DNA from: Bugula neritina
Taxonomy: Eukaryota; Bryozoa; Gymnolaemata; Cheilostomatida; Bugulidae
Direction of reading: 5' to 3'
Length of the DNA stretch: 64,000 nucleotides
NCBI GenBank assembly: GCA_964035545.1
Contig: OZ037765.1
Span: 8,770,698 to 8,834,697, forward strand
In this document: positions 1 through 13,660 of the stretch, in pieces
Layout: every line of letters begins with the position of its first letter
Numbering within the stretch: the first letter of the stretch is position 1
Made by a program: the position numbers and the translations under genes
The notes under the pieces: generated by a model
Database searches by the model: none
What the model was told of the DNA's origin: nothing
Seen by the model: only the letters and a program-made list of their open reading frames with translations

Positions 1-424
1 ACTATGTAGTAAGGATAATATTCATGCAAATAACTGCTAACATGATTGAATATATTACATGCAACAAGTATAACACAAACACAGCATAAATTGACGCTAA
101 CATCTTACTCAATACTGTAATTATGTTATGCTGGATATAAACTTAAAGAAATAAAAGTGTCACCAAAACTATAAGCATGTTTAAATACAGCAGTAATTGA
201 CACATTGAAAACATTGAAATAGTAAAATTGATCAACTCATTTAGTGACTACTACTCTGCCAAAACAGTAGGTGGTCATCCAACCATTCAGCAATGCCTGT
301 TTATGTTGACACAGACCAAGGGATAAATACTGAAATTGTCTTCATGTAAAGCAATTGGCAATATTATAAAGATAAAGATAGGAGCTAAACTTGGCTGATG
401 TGTATTGGAGTTTTGTGACAGAAT

Positions 425-440
425 GGGGGGGGGGGGGGGG
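425..440. repeat. Poly-G run
   Basis: Sixteen consecutive G residues in the terminal visible intron of EXOC4. Similar G or C runs occur near 13690, 31380 and 29490. A mononucleotide tract of this length may also vary through sequencing or slippage. Confidence 0.9.
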
Positions 441-500
441 ATTTTCTCTTCTGTTACTATTCATTTGTTAAAGGAAACAGATGTTATGCTGTTACATTAC

Positions 501-3500
501 CTAAACTTCTTCGGCTGCATGCTCATCTTCATGAACTCTTCTATGCTAGTCAAGTCTCTGTTCAGTTTAACCACATTGGAGTCGGCATCCATATCGTCTA
601 TTGCACAGTGGTAATTCGACTAACAAAGTCAATCAAAACATGCTAACATTAACCGACCTTGCATCATGCCAGATATGTGCTTTATAAATAAACTCTACTT
701 AATTATATTTATGCAAGAACCATTGCAGTTTTATCTAAACTGACTCAACACACTCTACTGCAAAAAAATGAATAAATAAATAAATGATGGCAGCAGCTAT
801 TCACAATGCTAGTGTAGAGACATTTGCACACTTATATTTAGTAAGTATAATCCAGGTTTAAATTTACAGTGTATGCTGATGTTTCACAATATGTTATAAC
901 ATTATCGTTCCAGAAAAAGTATGCAGTTTACAAATAAATAGTTTCAATAAATTGAAACATGCAAAAAGTAAGTGAAGCATTAAAATTGCAACTGTGGCTA
1001 ATAGTTTTATGGAAATCACATTGAAAAAGGAGGAAGTTAAAAGGAAGTAGTTGGAGAACCCTCCTATATAGGAAATATTATATCCATTTGAACAAATAAA
1101 CATACTAAGAGATTTTAGATATTGAAACAGTAAACAGTGATAGGACCAAAAGCACCAGGATTTCTAGAGCGTGCAAGTAGGTGCCAGGCTCGAGGAATGG
1201 CATACAGCTGCAAGAAGTCTTTTGGGTATCACAGAGGGAGGTCAGACGCCGAGATAGGATGTGGATAGCAGAATACAGGTGACAAATTGCTGTGATTAAT
1301 GATGAACAGGTGTAATGTGAGTGTCATAGTGTGAGCAATGCCCATAATTAGGGGGACATATTGTGCATGTAGTGACATAGTAGAGGCAGTGTCCATAATT
1401 ACAGAGATAGCAAGTCATGCCAATGACATGCACTCACTCACTAACTATAATGTAATGTGTTATGCAGTCATACTCAAACTATGGAAAGGTAAACACTTAT
1501 CATACTCTACATCATGACACTAGTAGATCAAGTCGAGCAGTTATATTGGTAGAAAAAACCAAATATAACTGATTTTATAATCTATTTTTACTATTTAGAC
1601 ATGTTTTAGTTGAAAGAATTTTGTGTTTGATGTTCTTTTGTATGAAAAAACTATAGGGTATTGAGCAAGTTTCAAGATATGATCTAGCTGATGCAAGTTC
1701 TAAATAGCAATTACTATTCTGCCTCAAATTTCAAAGCTAACCTATAAGTCAACTACCACACTGTGAGTCAACGTTTTCAACATGAGTTCAACAACTAGAC
1801 CTGTATAACATTTCATTAGAGTCACCAGCTATCCTCAACACACCTGTTTGGCTACTGGCATCAGATAGTAGAAGCAATGAACTCTAACTTCCAAGTGTAA
1901 CACTAGCAAACAGACATCAGCTAATTCTCTGTACTCGGCCAGTATAGAGGTCAAGATACGATGAGTTTTCTCCTCAATCTCTGGTATATCCAGGTATTCA
2001 GATGTGGCAACTGATTTGCGTCCCTCAACTGGTACAGCAGATACAAACTTGTCTAATTGTGTTGTCAGCCATTCCTATAAACCCACATGCAGAAATACTG
2101 AAAAATATTTTAAAACCAAATATTAACTAAAGTAAAGTTGTCTACAAAATAAAACAAACTTGAAAGCTAATTCAAAAGAATATCGTTATCTTAATAAAAA
2201 ACTTGCCTGCTAACAGAAGGAAAAATGTTTCACTTATATTTCTGAGTACGTATTGTAAATCATTAAAATCATAACTTCTATGCTAAGCTCGAATTAAAAT
2301 GATAAAAAAGCAAAATAGATATTAGAGAAATAACTCCAATCTACAGCAACACCACGCAGTAGAAAGTCTGTTGTACTGATTGAGACTGAGTATTACCAAA
2401 CTCTCATGCAGGTTGCCGATAAGCTTCAGCTGAGTTGGTTCACTCAGAATATCGTGAGAAGCAATCATAGAATCCTGAGCTGAGAGGTTACTCGTCAGAA
2501 TCTGAGACTCCTTCAGATTCAGAGACTTTCTCTCTTCATCTGATATGACCATTCCAGTTTCCTCCTCACTATGTTGGAGGTGCTGCCAGTTTGGCAGAGA
2601 TCTACGCATCGGCAGCATTTATTAAATTATGCTTTTGAAAACTGAAGCCCAGCATCAAAAATGCATAAATTTAGTTTCACATGAAAAACCAACTACTTTA
2701 ATAGTAGTTAGGCAAAACTTGTGAATTAGAGAAAAAGAGTACATAAGAACTACACCAGGATAAAAACTATTAAAATAATACAACAGGTAAAACATAAATG
2801 TTACTTAGAAAAAACGTTTGTGATCAGTTTTGAGTGACGATACAATACTTGTAACACACAACCTGAGAAATCGACTAATGTCCTCATCTGTTGCCCACGT
2901 GGCGCTAGTTATCACATGATCTTGTTCGTGGCCCGTCTTCACAATACCTACAAACACAAGTCTTTGTCTATTTATATACTTCTGAAATAATTATATATAC
3001 TATATTCAGGTAGGAAGTCCCACCACTTGATTAGGAAAAGAAAAGGAAAAGAACAGAGTTGAATTAAAAATGAAACAATTTACAAAGGATAAAAAAAAAT
3101 TGCCTGGAATTTTGACTATGTTTTACAATTATAACAGAATACATGGCCATATTCCAAGTGCATGTTTTTGCACTATTGGAAGGAAATATAGATTTACAGA
3201 ATTTAATTATCTAAAACAATACCTGAACAATATAAATAAAAGCACAGTACTGCCAAACTTTATCTGAGTAGTGCCCTTCCCATGTCATGATAATAAAACA
3301 GGTGCATATTTTTTGCAAAAAAACAAAACATAAATTTATTAGTTAATATTACACCTGGTTAACGTTAAAAATTATATAAACATAAAAATTATTCCCAAGC
3401 CTTTTTTGCTAAATAATATTAAAGAATTTGGATCATGTCAACACAAAAAATTTTTTTTAATAAAAAGCTTGTAAATTTTATGGCACGTTGCAGTTATACC

Positions 3501-6500
3501 AAACAGTTAGATACAAGACCCCAACACCAGCCTAAAACATATTTATTAATAACAAGGGTATATCATACAAATCAATTGCAAAAAACAACAGGAAATACAC
3601 TGCAGTGAGATGATATAAACTTGACCTTGATAGCTTTGTCTACATGTTTGTATATAGTCTTCGAGGATTTTAATGAGCATAGACAGGAAATGGTCACAGT
3701 AATCAGGGAGATCCACCATTAGTTCAGCTAGCCGACCAACACATTGCATCACTGTCACTGTACTCTGTAGTGAGCAACACATTATATCCTAATTACACGC
3801 TACAGATTATTATGAAATTACTTCACTGTTGCCAAAATGCTAAATTTAGCGTATATTTAGTGCTCTGCAATCCTATTTGGAAGGTTGTTAAAGTAACAGC
3901 TGGTCAACACATCCTGCAGTATCATGATTATTAAAAGCCCTTGATAATAATTGTATCAGCGGAGCAGTTTTTGACACTATTTATAAAGTTTGATAGTGAG
4001 TGGAGGCTATAACATAACCAGCTTCTTTAACCTTCAACAACCACACTGTATAATTTTACTATCAGTATAATTTGAGAAGATTGGTAAGTAAAATCTGTAA
4101 AAATAAACTTATTACTCATGTTTTCAAACAGCAAATGTTTCTTATAGTCACACATGTTCTAAATAATAAACCCAATACATTTTAGAACACAACATTAAAC
4201 ATATTTGGGAGTTGTCTCATCACACAGGTTGATTTAAATTTATATGACTATAAGTTAAAAATAAGTCCAATAGATTACATTAGTATAATACTAAATTGTG
4301 TAATATTATTAAATTATATTGAGCAAATAACCAATAAATAATATTGATTAAAACTGAATTATGAGGATATATTATTTCCTACTAGATTTAGCATGAGTTA
4401 AAGCATGAGATAATGGTTAAACCATTGACGTTCCGTCACCACCAAGGAGATGAGATACACAAGGGAAACAGTTACCTGCAAGATTTGAAGCCTCAACTAC
4501 AGAATGTCAGATGTGAACATGGTATTGGCAGAAAATAACATAATATTATATAGAATAAAAAAAATATAATTTTAAACAAGAACATAGCCAAAACGTGTTT
4601 CATAACTTTTTAAAGGGCATGCAAATATGACAGAGTACCCTGAGCCATTTGGAAACTTATAATAAATAACTAAATTATTATAATTAGCTACAAGAGAAGC
4701 ACCTGAACAACACTAAATATAAGAGTGCTTTAAATAAACACCTGTATCAGTGGCTTGGATGAAGAGAGCTCCCTCTGCCTCCGAATGTCCGTCAAATTCT
4801 TGAGAGAATCAAATCCTACAATCAGAGCACATAATGAGTAAGATTCATTAGAAGAGAAAACTAACAATTCAAAAAACAGTAAAAACTAAAAAAATTAGGC
4901 AAAAGCTAATTTACCTTCAGTTTCACTTTTTATAATGGAAGACATCTGATCTTGAATGTATAGATTGAACTTGTCCCGAATAAACTCGGTCACGTATTTG
5001 TGCAGGTTGCACTCTCTACAAGACATAAGAAACAGTAGATAAGATATCAGGCATTCTCAAACAAAACCCACTAGTTGTCCGTTACTGATATTTATTACAG
5101 TGCTTTCTCCATATCTCACAAATGCATTTCTCATGAAATTCTACAGGTAACGAGAAGGGTTTGGACCTCCCTTTTGTGGCTTATGTATGTGTGGAGAGGG
5201 ACAAAATGGCCGAATTCAATGGGTCCGTAGTTAAATCTGGCATTCTACTATGTCACGAATTGATGCTTCGGGAGCGGTAGCTTAGTGAGATACGGAGGAA
5301 GCACTGTATTTAAGAAAGTTGATACAATTTAACATGAATTCATGAAAAAAAAAGAAAATTGGTTGCAAACAAGCAATCAGCATACATACCCAGGATCACA
5401 GCCCACTGCCATCTCAATCTCGTTGGTGAAACTTTCCAGAATTCTGTATATGGCTACAAATAACAGTTTATATTTATCATCTTATGACACAGCATATATT
5501 ATACTATATAGTACATAAACACAGAGGTAAGTGTGTTACATACACATAACAATGCTAGCTTTCAGTTATAGTAAAAAACATGTAATGATTGCAACAATAC
5601 AACATTACTCATTAAAAGACATATAGCATCAGTTTAGATAATGCAGTTACCTGTGATATTGGTGACAGCAGGTTTGCACACTAAATTGAGAGGTTGGTTT
5701 CCGAAGGCAGCGTCATCAACAATGTCTCCCTAAATTGAACAGCTGAAAGTAATTTGTCTGCATTCTTTTAAATACGAACAAATATGCCTCAACAATGTAA
5801 GCAGCTTTTAATATCTACAGTCTGCAGGAATTGATGTCAATATATACAGAAATTACTATTCTATTGTCTATATTCTACACCAACTGTATTGTTGAGTGCT
5901 AACAGAGGAGAGAGCAAGCCAATTGACATTGAAAATACTTACAGCATCATAACCTACAGTGCGCTGTTCCAAGAGATACTTTTCTAAGCTAATGGCATGA
6001 CTGGATCCACTGAATGTGAATAGAAGTGCCTGTAATAAAAGTAAACTGCAACAATTTAATGCTAGCATTTCAGATATGACTCAGCAAAAACCTAATTTCA
6101 ACCAAACTGGTCGGAAGATGTGAACATATCCTTCGGAAAAAATACAACAAAGCAAGACTACAAATTGACTGGGACTGACTAACAACCTGATTAACCAGTT
6201 GACTGAAAATAAATTTCGAGCTAAAAGCATACAAATTGAGGCACGTGTAAAATTTCAATGATTCTGTTCAACAAAAAACTAATATAAAATTATACTGATG
6301 AGCCTGCCAAGATTATACAGCAAAATACAACTATTTTCAATACATACAATAGTAAAGTAGAAAACTACACCAGCTGGTATAACAGAGACAACAATTCAGA
6401 GTTGTCCCATTAACTTATCAAGCAACTCTGGAATATAGAAGTGTCATACAACCATATAAGGCTATTATAAATTCTATCGAAGCTAACATCAAGCTGTAAA

Positions 6501-9500
6501 ATCAAAGAAGCTAAAAATATATGTACCTTCTTCTGATTTGGTCGCCTTCTATTAAAATATGCATTGATGTCAATTTTCTCTGTAGGGGCAGTCGGTGGCT
6601 CCATGTCACTAGAAAGCAAATTATTTCTGGATCTTGGTTTCTTTTTGACAGACTTGTCAGCTAGATACTCCCCCAGCACTTGCTGCAGCACTACTTGTAT
6701 CTTGGACCACACCTGGACACAGTGCAGGTATTTATACTGTGGGACTGTGATATGTAAGTTATGCGTGAGAAAGAAAGTACTGGTTGATAACTTACATGCG
6801 CTAGACTTTAAATTTAAAATCTCATTAACAATGCGAGAAAACAGCATTGACCAAACAGGCTACCAGGGAATAGGTTGCTATGTTTATTTAGTACTTAGAG
6901 TCATTATAGAAATGTACATCCCTCTATTTAAAAAATAAATTTAACCTTCAAAAAGTTTTAAATAACAATTCAACGACCATTTTATACACACAAAATTCGT
7001 AAACTTTCAACTCACCTCAGTAATGTCGTAGAGAGCAAGACTGTTATAATTAGGATAACTCTTGGATAGTTTGATTCGTTTGAGATGCCGTATGATGACA
7101 TTGTGTGAATGTATAACACATCTGAACTGTTCAAACACCAACTCCAATAATTCTAATAAGTAGCTTGGCTGTTCGTGTGTGGCTAAATTAATTTCCCCTT
7201 GTTGATAGGCACTGCAAAATATTGCACAAAAAAATTACATGAGTTAGACACAAACCACAAGCTACACAAAATATAGGAGCTGTAAACAGAAAACAGCTTA
7301 CAGACTTGTAACAAATTCACTTGACTGCTAGAAGCTAGGAGCAGCATGTAAACTTTATTCAGTTATAATGATTGAACCCAATTATAGTTCAATTATAATT
7401 ATACGATGATTTCGCAGCACTGTATCTTTACATTAAAATTTCGTACACAATTTAAAATATAAAATAAAAAATTGAATATACAATATTACAATTCAAAGTA
7501 TGCACATATTCATGTAAGTCAGCAAGATCAATTTTGCACCAACCAATCAATAAACTGCTGAGATGCTCTCCGTATCACATCCAACAATTCTGTTTGTAAA
7601 TGACTTCTCATTTCTGCAATAGTTTTCGGTACCTACAAAATAGTATAAACTCTTTGTTTGCCTTCAGCATATATTTTCCATATATTTTTAGTGACAGAAA
7701 GAACAATACTCACATATGCATGGTTATCAACAGTTCTTTACTAGAAATACTAAAGAATTACAGCAATATCAACAACTGAAGTACCTCATCTAGTTTAGCT
7801 AAACATTCGACCAGAATAGCCAGGAACTTAGACCGATCCTGCTCCGGGTCTGCAGCAGGATCTTCACTAATCTCCTGGGAGGACAGATGTTGTTCATCTT
7901 CGCCAACAACCACACTGCCACCCTGGAAATGGGACAATATCTTATGCTTACTTTACATAGATCTACCATAGTTTCGTGATTACTTTACACAGCTGTAGCA
8001 GCAGCTCACAAGTTGATTTAATTTCGGCAACATTTTTATAGACCAAGAATGTTGAAGAAAATATTTTAATATCTCACTTTTCCTTTACCACTCTTTCTAG
8101 CAGATCCGTGTCTTTTGAATACCATCACAGTACCCTTTACAGATTTGACATAAATTTGCTGGTGTAACTCATCCACCAATTTATGCAACAGCTTCTACAA
8201 AAGGTAACAACTTGGTATACAGACTTCTTTTGCTATAAAATTCAAGACTAGAAGCATTTTTCATCAAAATGTTTTCTGAACTTTCAGTTAAACAATCTAA
8301 CGAATCATCAATGGAAATGATATGTTACCTCAAATGGTGACTCACTGAGTTGTTAGGCCAAAAGCTCACAAGATTTAAAAAAAATGTGTAAAAATTTTCT
8401 AGACTTGATTTGTATCACTAACTTTATAGATCAAACAAACGTGTTACACTATTTATTCTTTACATCACTAATTTTGTAACAACTTGAAACGTAATGATTC
8501 TTTAATGTATACAAATTAGGATACAATTGGTGAAATATATTTGAACCTCTTTCCATTTGTCTAAAGCATAGGCTATGTCTTTCAAAGCATGCACTTCTGA
8601 CAAGTCAGTTCTGAGCAGGTGTACAGAATCACACAGCGTGTTGGTAGCGTGAAGGTAGAGTTTTTTATCGGCGTACTCATCCAACTTGTCTGGCACTACT
8701 CTTAGATTCTCTCTGTATTTGCATAAGTATGGTCAATGTATGTAAATACACAGTTTCATATAATGACGGCACACAATACAGTATTTCAAAGATAAAGCAT
8801 GCCATGCAATATAATGTAATTTACAATTCTTAGAACAAGAAAAAATATTAAACATGTAATGGCGAAAACAGACCAAGACCGTAACATATGAACTACAAAA
8901 AAGAGATAAATAATTGAATGCATTAGAGGGGAGGTTAGCAGTCACAATATTATACATATTCTAGTTAGCATATGTGATCGCTACTAACTAAGAAACTGAG
9001 GCAATGTGCAATGACTACATGCCTGGTCTATATATTAGACTACATACTGACAATGTGCATTGCAAAGAGTTGCTTACACGTGCTCTAGCATTGTTGTGAT
9101 GGTATTTTGTTCCAATCCATCCAACCAAAACTTCCTTAACTCATCTCGCTTGCAATGGAGCAAATTTTTACAAGATAGCAAATTCTGCTTGATATCGGAA
9201 ACTCTAGTCCTTGATTCTACAAAAGATTTGCAGGAGTAAAACCAGTATAATACATGGTTTTGAATTTTCAAAAAAAACTCAACTCGTTAAATTATTCAAA
9301 GTAATTTTCAGGAGCAAAAATATACGTAGATGCTTTATTTATGCACTTACCATTTAACCTAGAAGAAATGTTAGTGAAGGCGTCTATAAGGGTAGTAAGC
9401 TGGCCATAATGCTCTGTAATCATATACATAAACACATTTGATTAGAGAGCAATATGAACATATTCAAGCTAGCAAAATACAAATTTCATTCTATAGCATA

Positions 9501-10414
9501 GCATAATATTCTAACTGTACCACCTTCCAAAAGCTTATCTAATCTTTTATCACTTTCTGCATATTTTCGCTCCAATTCCTGCTTTTCTTTTTCTTGAAAC
9601 TTATTGTTAGAGCTAGAAAACACAATTTTAATTGTCACTAAAAAGCATAAAAATTAAATGAAGTAGATTCTGCTTATAGTGTAAGCTCACAATGTCTATA
9701 AGCTATTCTACCATAAAACAAAAACTTGAAAATAGGCTTTAAAAGATTAAAATTAAAAAAGATGTTTGGTTCATCATTTAAAAATGTACTATTTTATTCT
9801 CAAAATAAGATCAAGTTTATTTGGTAAAACGCAACAATTTAAAAACTAAATAAGCTTACCTGGCTAAGGTACTGATGACCGCAGGGAGAAGACTCGCTGT
9901 GTGCTGTGAATAGATAAAAACTAAATGCATATTGAGATATCATTTATTGTTAATAGATAAACATAAGCATATTACAATTTAAAATAAAAAGATAGTAGAG
10001 TATGCAAAACAATTAAACTTTATATCTTAAAATTAAACCTACAGAATCAATAATTTGACTGCAAAATTTTTCATTGCAAACTCAAAAAAGTTTTTTGCAA
10101 CAATCTGGCAAATTTTGTTTGGGGAATTTTCAGTCACCTGCAACTTTTTAATTAGCTTGATTAGTTTGAGTTTAAAATAAAAAATAAATAGAGCAAAAAC
10201 ATGTTTATATGCCTCCAGACAAATACACTTTTCCATGTATAGATAAAATTTCCATTTTTATTGGTGTTATAGAAACAAATTGATGTCACAAATAGTTTAT
10301 TGAGCCATTCCTTCACAATGCCACAAACATCATCGTATTAGTTTTTATACAAAATTATTACATTAATACCTCAACAGATTTGTTCCCAAAAGCAGTTTTG
10401 CTTGGAGTTGCCAT
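501..10414 (-). CDS. EXOC4: Exocyst complex component 4 (Sec8), C-terminus off window
   Basis: Sec8 is a subunit of the exocyst, which tethers secretory vesicles to the plasma membrane. Twenty-one exons read on the minus strand: 10370-10414, 9860-9903, 9524-9612, 9351-9413, 9078-9216, 8547-8712, 8078-8194, 7785-7922, 7544-7632, 7016-7211, 6527-6712, 5943-6029, 5651-5729, 5390-5453, 4915-5015, 4742-4815, 3626-3764, 2863-2947, 2397-2601, 1844-2074, 501-619. All junctions are GT-AG and keep frame, giving about 818 residues. Family-matching blocks seen are LLHCKRDELRKFW near the N-terminus, SGSSHAISLEKYLLEQR in the middle and CLLVLHLEVRVHCFYYL late. The start MATPSK is a short first exon, as in the human gene. 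Human EXOC4 has about 974 residues, so roughly the last 150 lie left of base 1; no matching exon is visible in 1-500. Introns hold a Tc1-like MITE (5098-5306). Orthology is very secure; exact splice sites are manual. Confidence 0.95.
620..1843 (-). other. Long EXOC4 intron, no confirmed exon
   Basis: This 1.2-kb intron separates the exon ending PVAKQ from the exon starting SNYHCAI. Around 1130-1260 the minus strand has a short coding-like stretch (DFLQLYAIPRAWHLLARS) after a splice-acceptor-like site, but it does not match Sec8 and ends in a stop. Otherwise nothing is seen. Confidence 0.5.
5098..5306. mobile_element. Tc1/mariner-like MITE in EXOC4 intron
   Basis: A 209-bp element with terminal inverted repeats of about 25 bp. 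The left end reads CAGTGCTTTCTCCATATCTC and the reverse complement of the right end reads CAGTGCTTCCTCCGTATCTC. It is flanked by TA on both sides (5096-5097 and 5307-5308). CAGT termini and a TA target duplication are typical of Tc1/mariner non-autonomous elements. No coding capacity. It lies between the EXOC4 exons at 4915-5015 and 5390-5453. Confidence 0.8.
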
Positions 10415-11469
10415 CCTAAACAGTACTTGGGGAAACCTTTATCTCAGCATTTTTCACGTCAAAAACTACAATAAGTATATAGTGTGTATGATATACTTAT
10501 AATAAGTTAACAAATAATAAGTATCCGAATGACAATTTCATTAAAAGAGGCACAGATTAGTAATATTTTAGTACTTGTTATAATTTTGAACTTATCTTTA
10601 TAGTTTACCTATTCCATCATATAATTATATAATAGTTGATTAGCTCATCATGTTATATGATAACGTTACATTTTATCAGGTTTTCTCGGTGATACATTGA
10701 ATTGAACAAATAGTAAGCAAATTAAAACTGACTCATCTTTTGTAGCATCAGTGCAACTCAACTCTACTACATTATTAGAAATTCATATAAAACTATTTCG
10801 AGGGTCTATAAAAACGCTACAGTTCTGGACTATGTTCCGTTTATCTTCAAGACTAAGACTAAGAGTGAGAGCTACAGTACAACTATATGCTAATATTAAT
10901 ACTTAATAACCACAGTAACTAAATTATAAGTAATTACATAAGCCCTAAAATTTATGGCCAATGCCAATAGGCAATCACTGATACAGATAGTGACACTGAT
11001 AGTGATAGTAATTGCCAAATAGGCAATAGTAATAATAATAGTAATAGCAACATTTAATGAATAAAGATAATACACTTTGAATAATTATTGCGTCATAAAC
11101 TTTGACTTATGGTTTCAGTTTAAGTTAGTGACTTACACTTACAGTATGAATACCAGTAACCTATGAACATCACTAATGCACACATCACTATGACAATGAG
11201 TATGGCTATCAGTAAGTGTAACACTAGTGACTATTACTAATACTAATAGCGTTAGCATTAGTATTTCATTATTATGAGTATTACTATTAGTATTAGAGCA
11301 CAAGTACACTGTGCAGTACAATACTGACTACTGAGTATCACTATCAGTATGACTATGAGTATGGGTATCAGTATGAGTACTGATGATGTATATCAAATTG
11401 CTATACAAAGTATAGTTAATAAATCATAAATGTAACATTAACTTTACCTTAAAGTTAAACTACGAACTA

Positions 11470-11860
11470 AAACTACTACTATTAGTATTACTATTATTAC
11501 TACTAGTACTATTACTACTACTGTGACTGTTAGTCACAGTGTCTATTACTATTAGTATTACTATTAGTCTATTAGTATTACTATTGCTATTAGTCTATTA
11601 GTATAAGTATTTGTATTAGCATTGCTGTATTACTATTAGAGTATTAGGCCTACTATTACTGGTATTAGTATTAGTATTAGTAATTTTATTAGTATTACTA
11701 TAAGTATTATAAGTATAACTATTAGCATTAGACTTAGTATAAGTTAAAGTAATAGTTATACTTATACTTATAGTAAGAGTATTAGTATTACTGTCACATT
11801 TACTATTAGTATTAGTATTACTAGTAGTGTGAGTAGTACTAGTAGTACTAGTGGTATTAA
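11470..11860. repeat. TATTAG/TATTAC simple-repeat array
   Basis: Degenerate array built from ATTAGT, ATTACT and TATTAC words with 6- and 12-base periodicity, broken by unrelated bases. The same words recur in the other three divergent gaps of the window. Because ATTAGT-type words are close to self-complementary, the array can pair with itself. It ends in a GTAGTACTAGTAGTACTAG stretch near 11830-11850. Confidence 0.8.
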
Positions 11861-12735
11861 CCAGTGTGAGTGTGAGTGTTAAACTTGGAGCACTATTCTA
11901 TACATGGCAAAATCTGCATAACCTAAATATGAGTAAAAATAACTCTATAATCTAAATTAGCAGCAATAAAAACTTTTAAACCACAACTATGCAGCTATAA
12001 CTGCCATTAATTTTGTAAATTTTGCACACATATTCATGTATTGCATAATTATAATTACTTTTAAAAAACCTAAAACTTATTCATTTCCGTAAATTGACTA
12101 CTGAGCTGATAGACTTTGTTCCATATACAAATCTAGCGCTGCTCGTAAACTACTGCTAAAACATTACTAAAATAGGGATATTTAGTCATAGAAAATTGCA
12201 AAGGTCAAGAATAAATTATAATGTTGAATAAAAAGTCGCTAGTTGGTTACTAAAATTAGCGATTGACTGGGTTTTTATGTTGCGAGGTTGAGGGTTATAT
12301 TAATATATCATTATCATACGATACGCCTACACCCAACTCTAGGCTTCAACTATGATTTTCAACCACTAAACTAAAAATATTAACTTTTCCAGTCTTCAGC
12401 TTAAAGACAAAATTTTTAAGCATTGCTAATAATAAATACTACTACTTGCGCTAGAAGTAGTTCAACTTCAAGATGTCAAAAGCCAAAAGGGTTTATTATT
12501 TTATAATCATGATGATAAAACTACACATCAAATTCAATGGCGAATAGGAACTGGAATATGTTCATTCATCATTGATAATGATTGAGTGATCTTCATCGTT
12601 GTCATCATGATTTAATTGATATAATTTTAATTGGCCTAGTAGTATTTCCATATGGATATAAATATTAAAATACTGACAGCAGGTGCAGCAGTCTAACAGT
12701 AACACTAAGTGACTAACGGTTGTTCACTTTTAGTA

Positions 12736-12803
12736 TGAGTAGTACTAGTAGTACTAGTAGTAGTACTACTAGTACTACTACTAGTACTAGTAGTAGTAAT
12801 ACT
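12736..12803. repeat. Palindromic AGT/ACT triplet array
   Basis: Run of AGT, ACT and AGTACT words forming a near-perfect odd palindrome centred near 12765, with perfect arms of about 17 bases around CTAGTAGTA-G-TACTACTAG. It could extrude as a cruciform. It lies in the EXOC4/KDSR divergent gap. Confidence 0.75.
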
Positions 12804-13110
12804 TGTACTAATTAAAATTGTAAAGCTAAATTACATCAACATCTTTAAATTTTAATGAATCATAATATTTAGTAGGCCCTAATCATTACAATAAATAATC
12901 ATAATGATGATAATCTGTAAGTGTATGGGCATCAGTAGGAGTATCAGTATGACTATTATTATGAGACTAAGTTCATTCAAGACCGGTGTATTAGTGTATT
13001 TTTTTACCTCAGTTGAGGTAGAAATTCTGCAGCAACTGGAATGTCTATACTATAGTCAACTTCTTTTGGGCCAAGGTTAGCATTTGCTACAGAATTTTGC
13101 TGTTGTGTAA

Positions 13111-13660
13111 TTACTTATTGTATTCTCCGCGCATATCACGAATTGTTCGTGGCAGAAAACTAGTGTAAAACATGCTTTTCTTAGCTGATATTGAGGTGAG
13201 CTCTTCTGGCAGCTGCCCAAGTGGCTGCAATTGCAAGCTCCTTATCTTCAATAATCTCACCGTAGGCTCTGGATAGAGTTTGGTGCAGATGCTCATTCTG
13301 TAGAATCCGGGTCAGTAAACACAGCCTGTGGCTTTTTTCTTCTGTCTTTCATCGACCGGAGTCCTAACTCATTCCTCGCCTCAGGTTAACTGTCAGTGCG
13401 TCCTTTCAGATTGCTTATGAACTGTATGACACTGTTCTGGACCAGCTCTATATCATGCTCCTTGCTTCTAGTTTCAGGATCTCAAACTACATCTGCATAT
13501 TCGAGCTTAGCTTCTTTGGGGCATCATACATCAAGTGCTTGATTTCTCCAAGGACTTTCCAGGACTTGGTACACTTCTCATTTATGTGCTGGTAAAATCT
13601 TAGGTCTGACTGGATTGTTACCCTATGCCCTATGGTATTGGGTGTTTTCTACCCACGCAA
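13111..13660 (-). pseudogene. Decayed non-LTR retrotransposon (LINE) reverse transcriptase C-terminus
   Basis: Three-frame reading of the minus strand recovers blocks typical of the post-catalytic region of LINE reverse transcriptases: VTIQSDLRFYQHINEKCTK, then LEYADVVWDPETRSKEHDIE and NLKGRTDS after a frameshift, then YTSFLPRTIRDM near the 3' end, followed by a stop. These match the family pattern of thumb-region LEYA.VVWDP and terminal FFPRTI.DWN-like motifs. Frameshifts and in-frame stops show that it is dead. The catalytic YADD motif and endonuclease are absent, as expected for a 5'-truncated copy. The clade cannot be assigned by eye; CR1- or Jockey-like is most likely. Confidence 0.8.

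Noticed and set aside
6410-6938. Plus-strand 124-residue frame overlapping EXOC4
   Set aside because: Antisense shadow of the EXOC4 exon at 6527-6712, whose protein matches Sec8.
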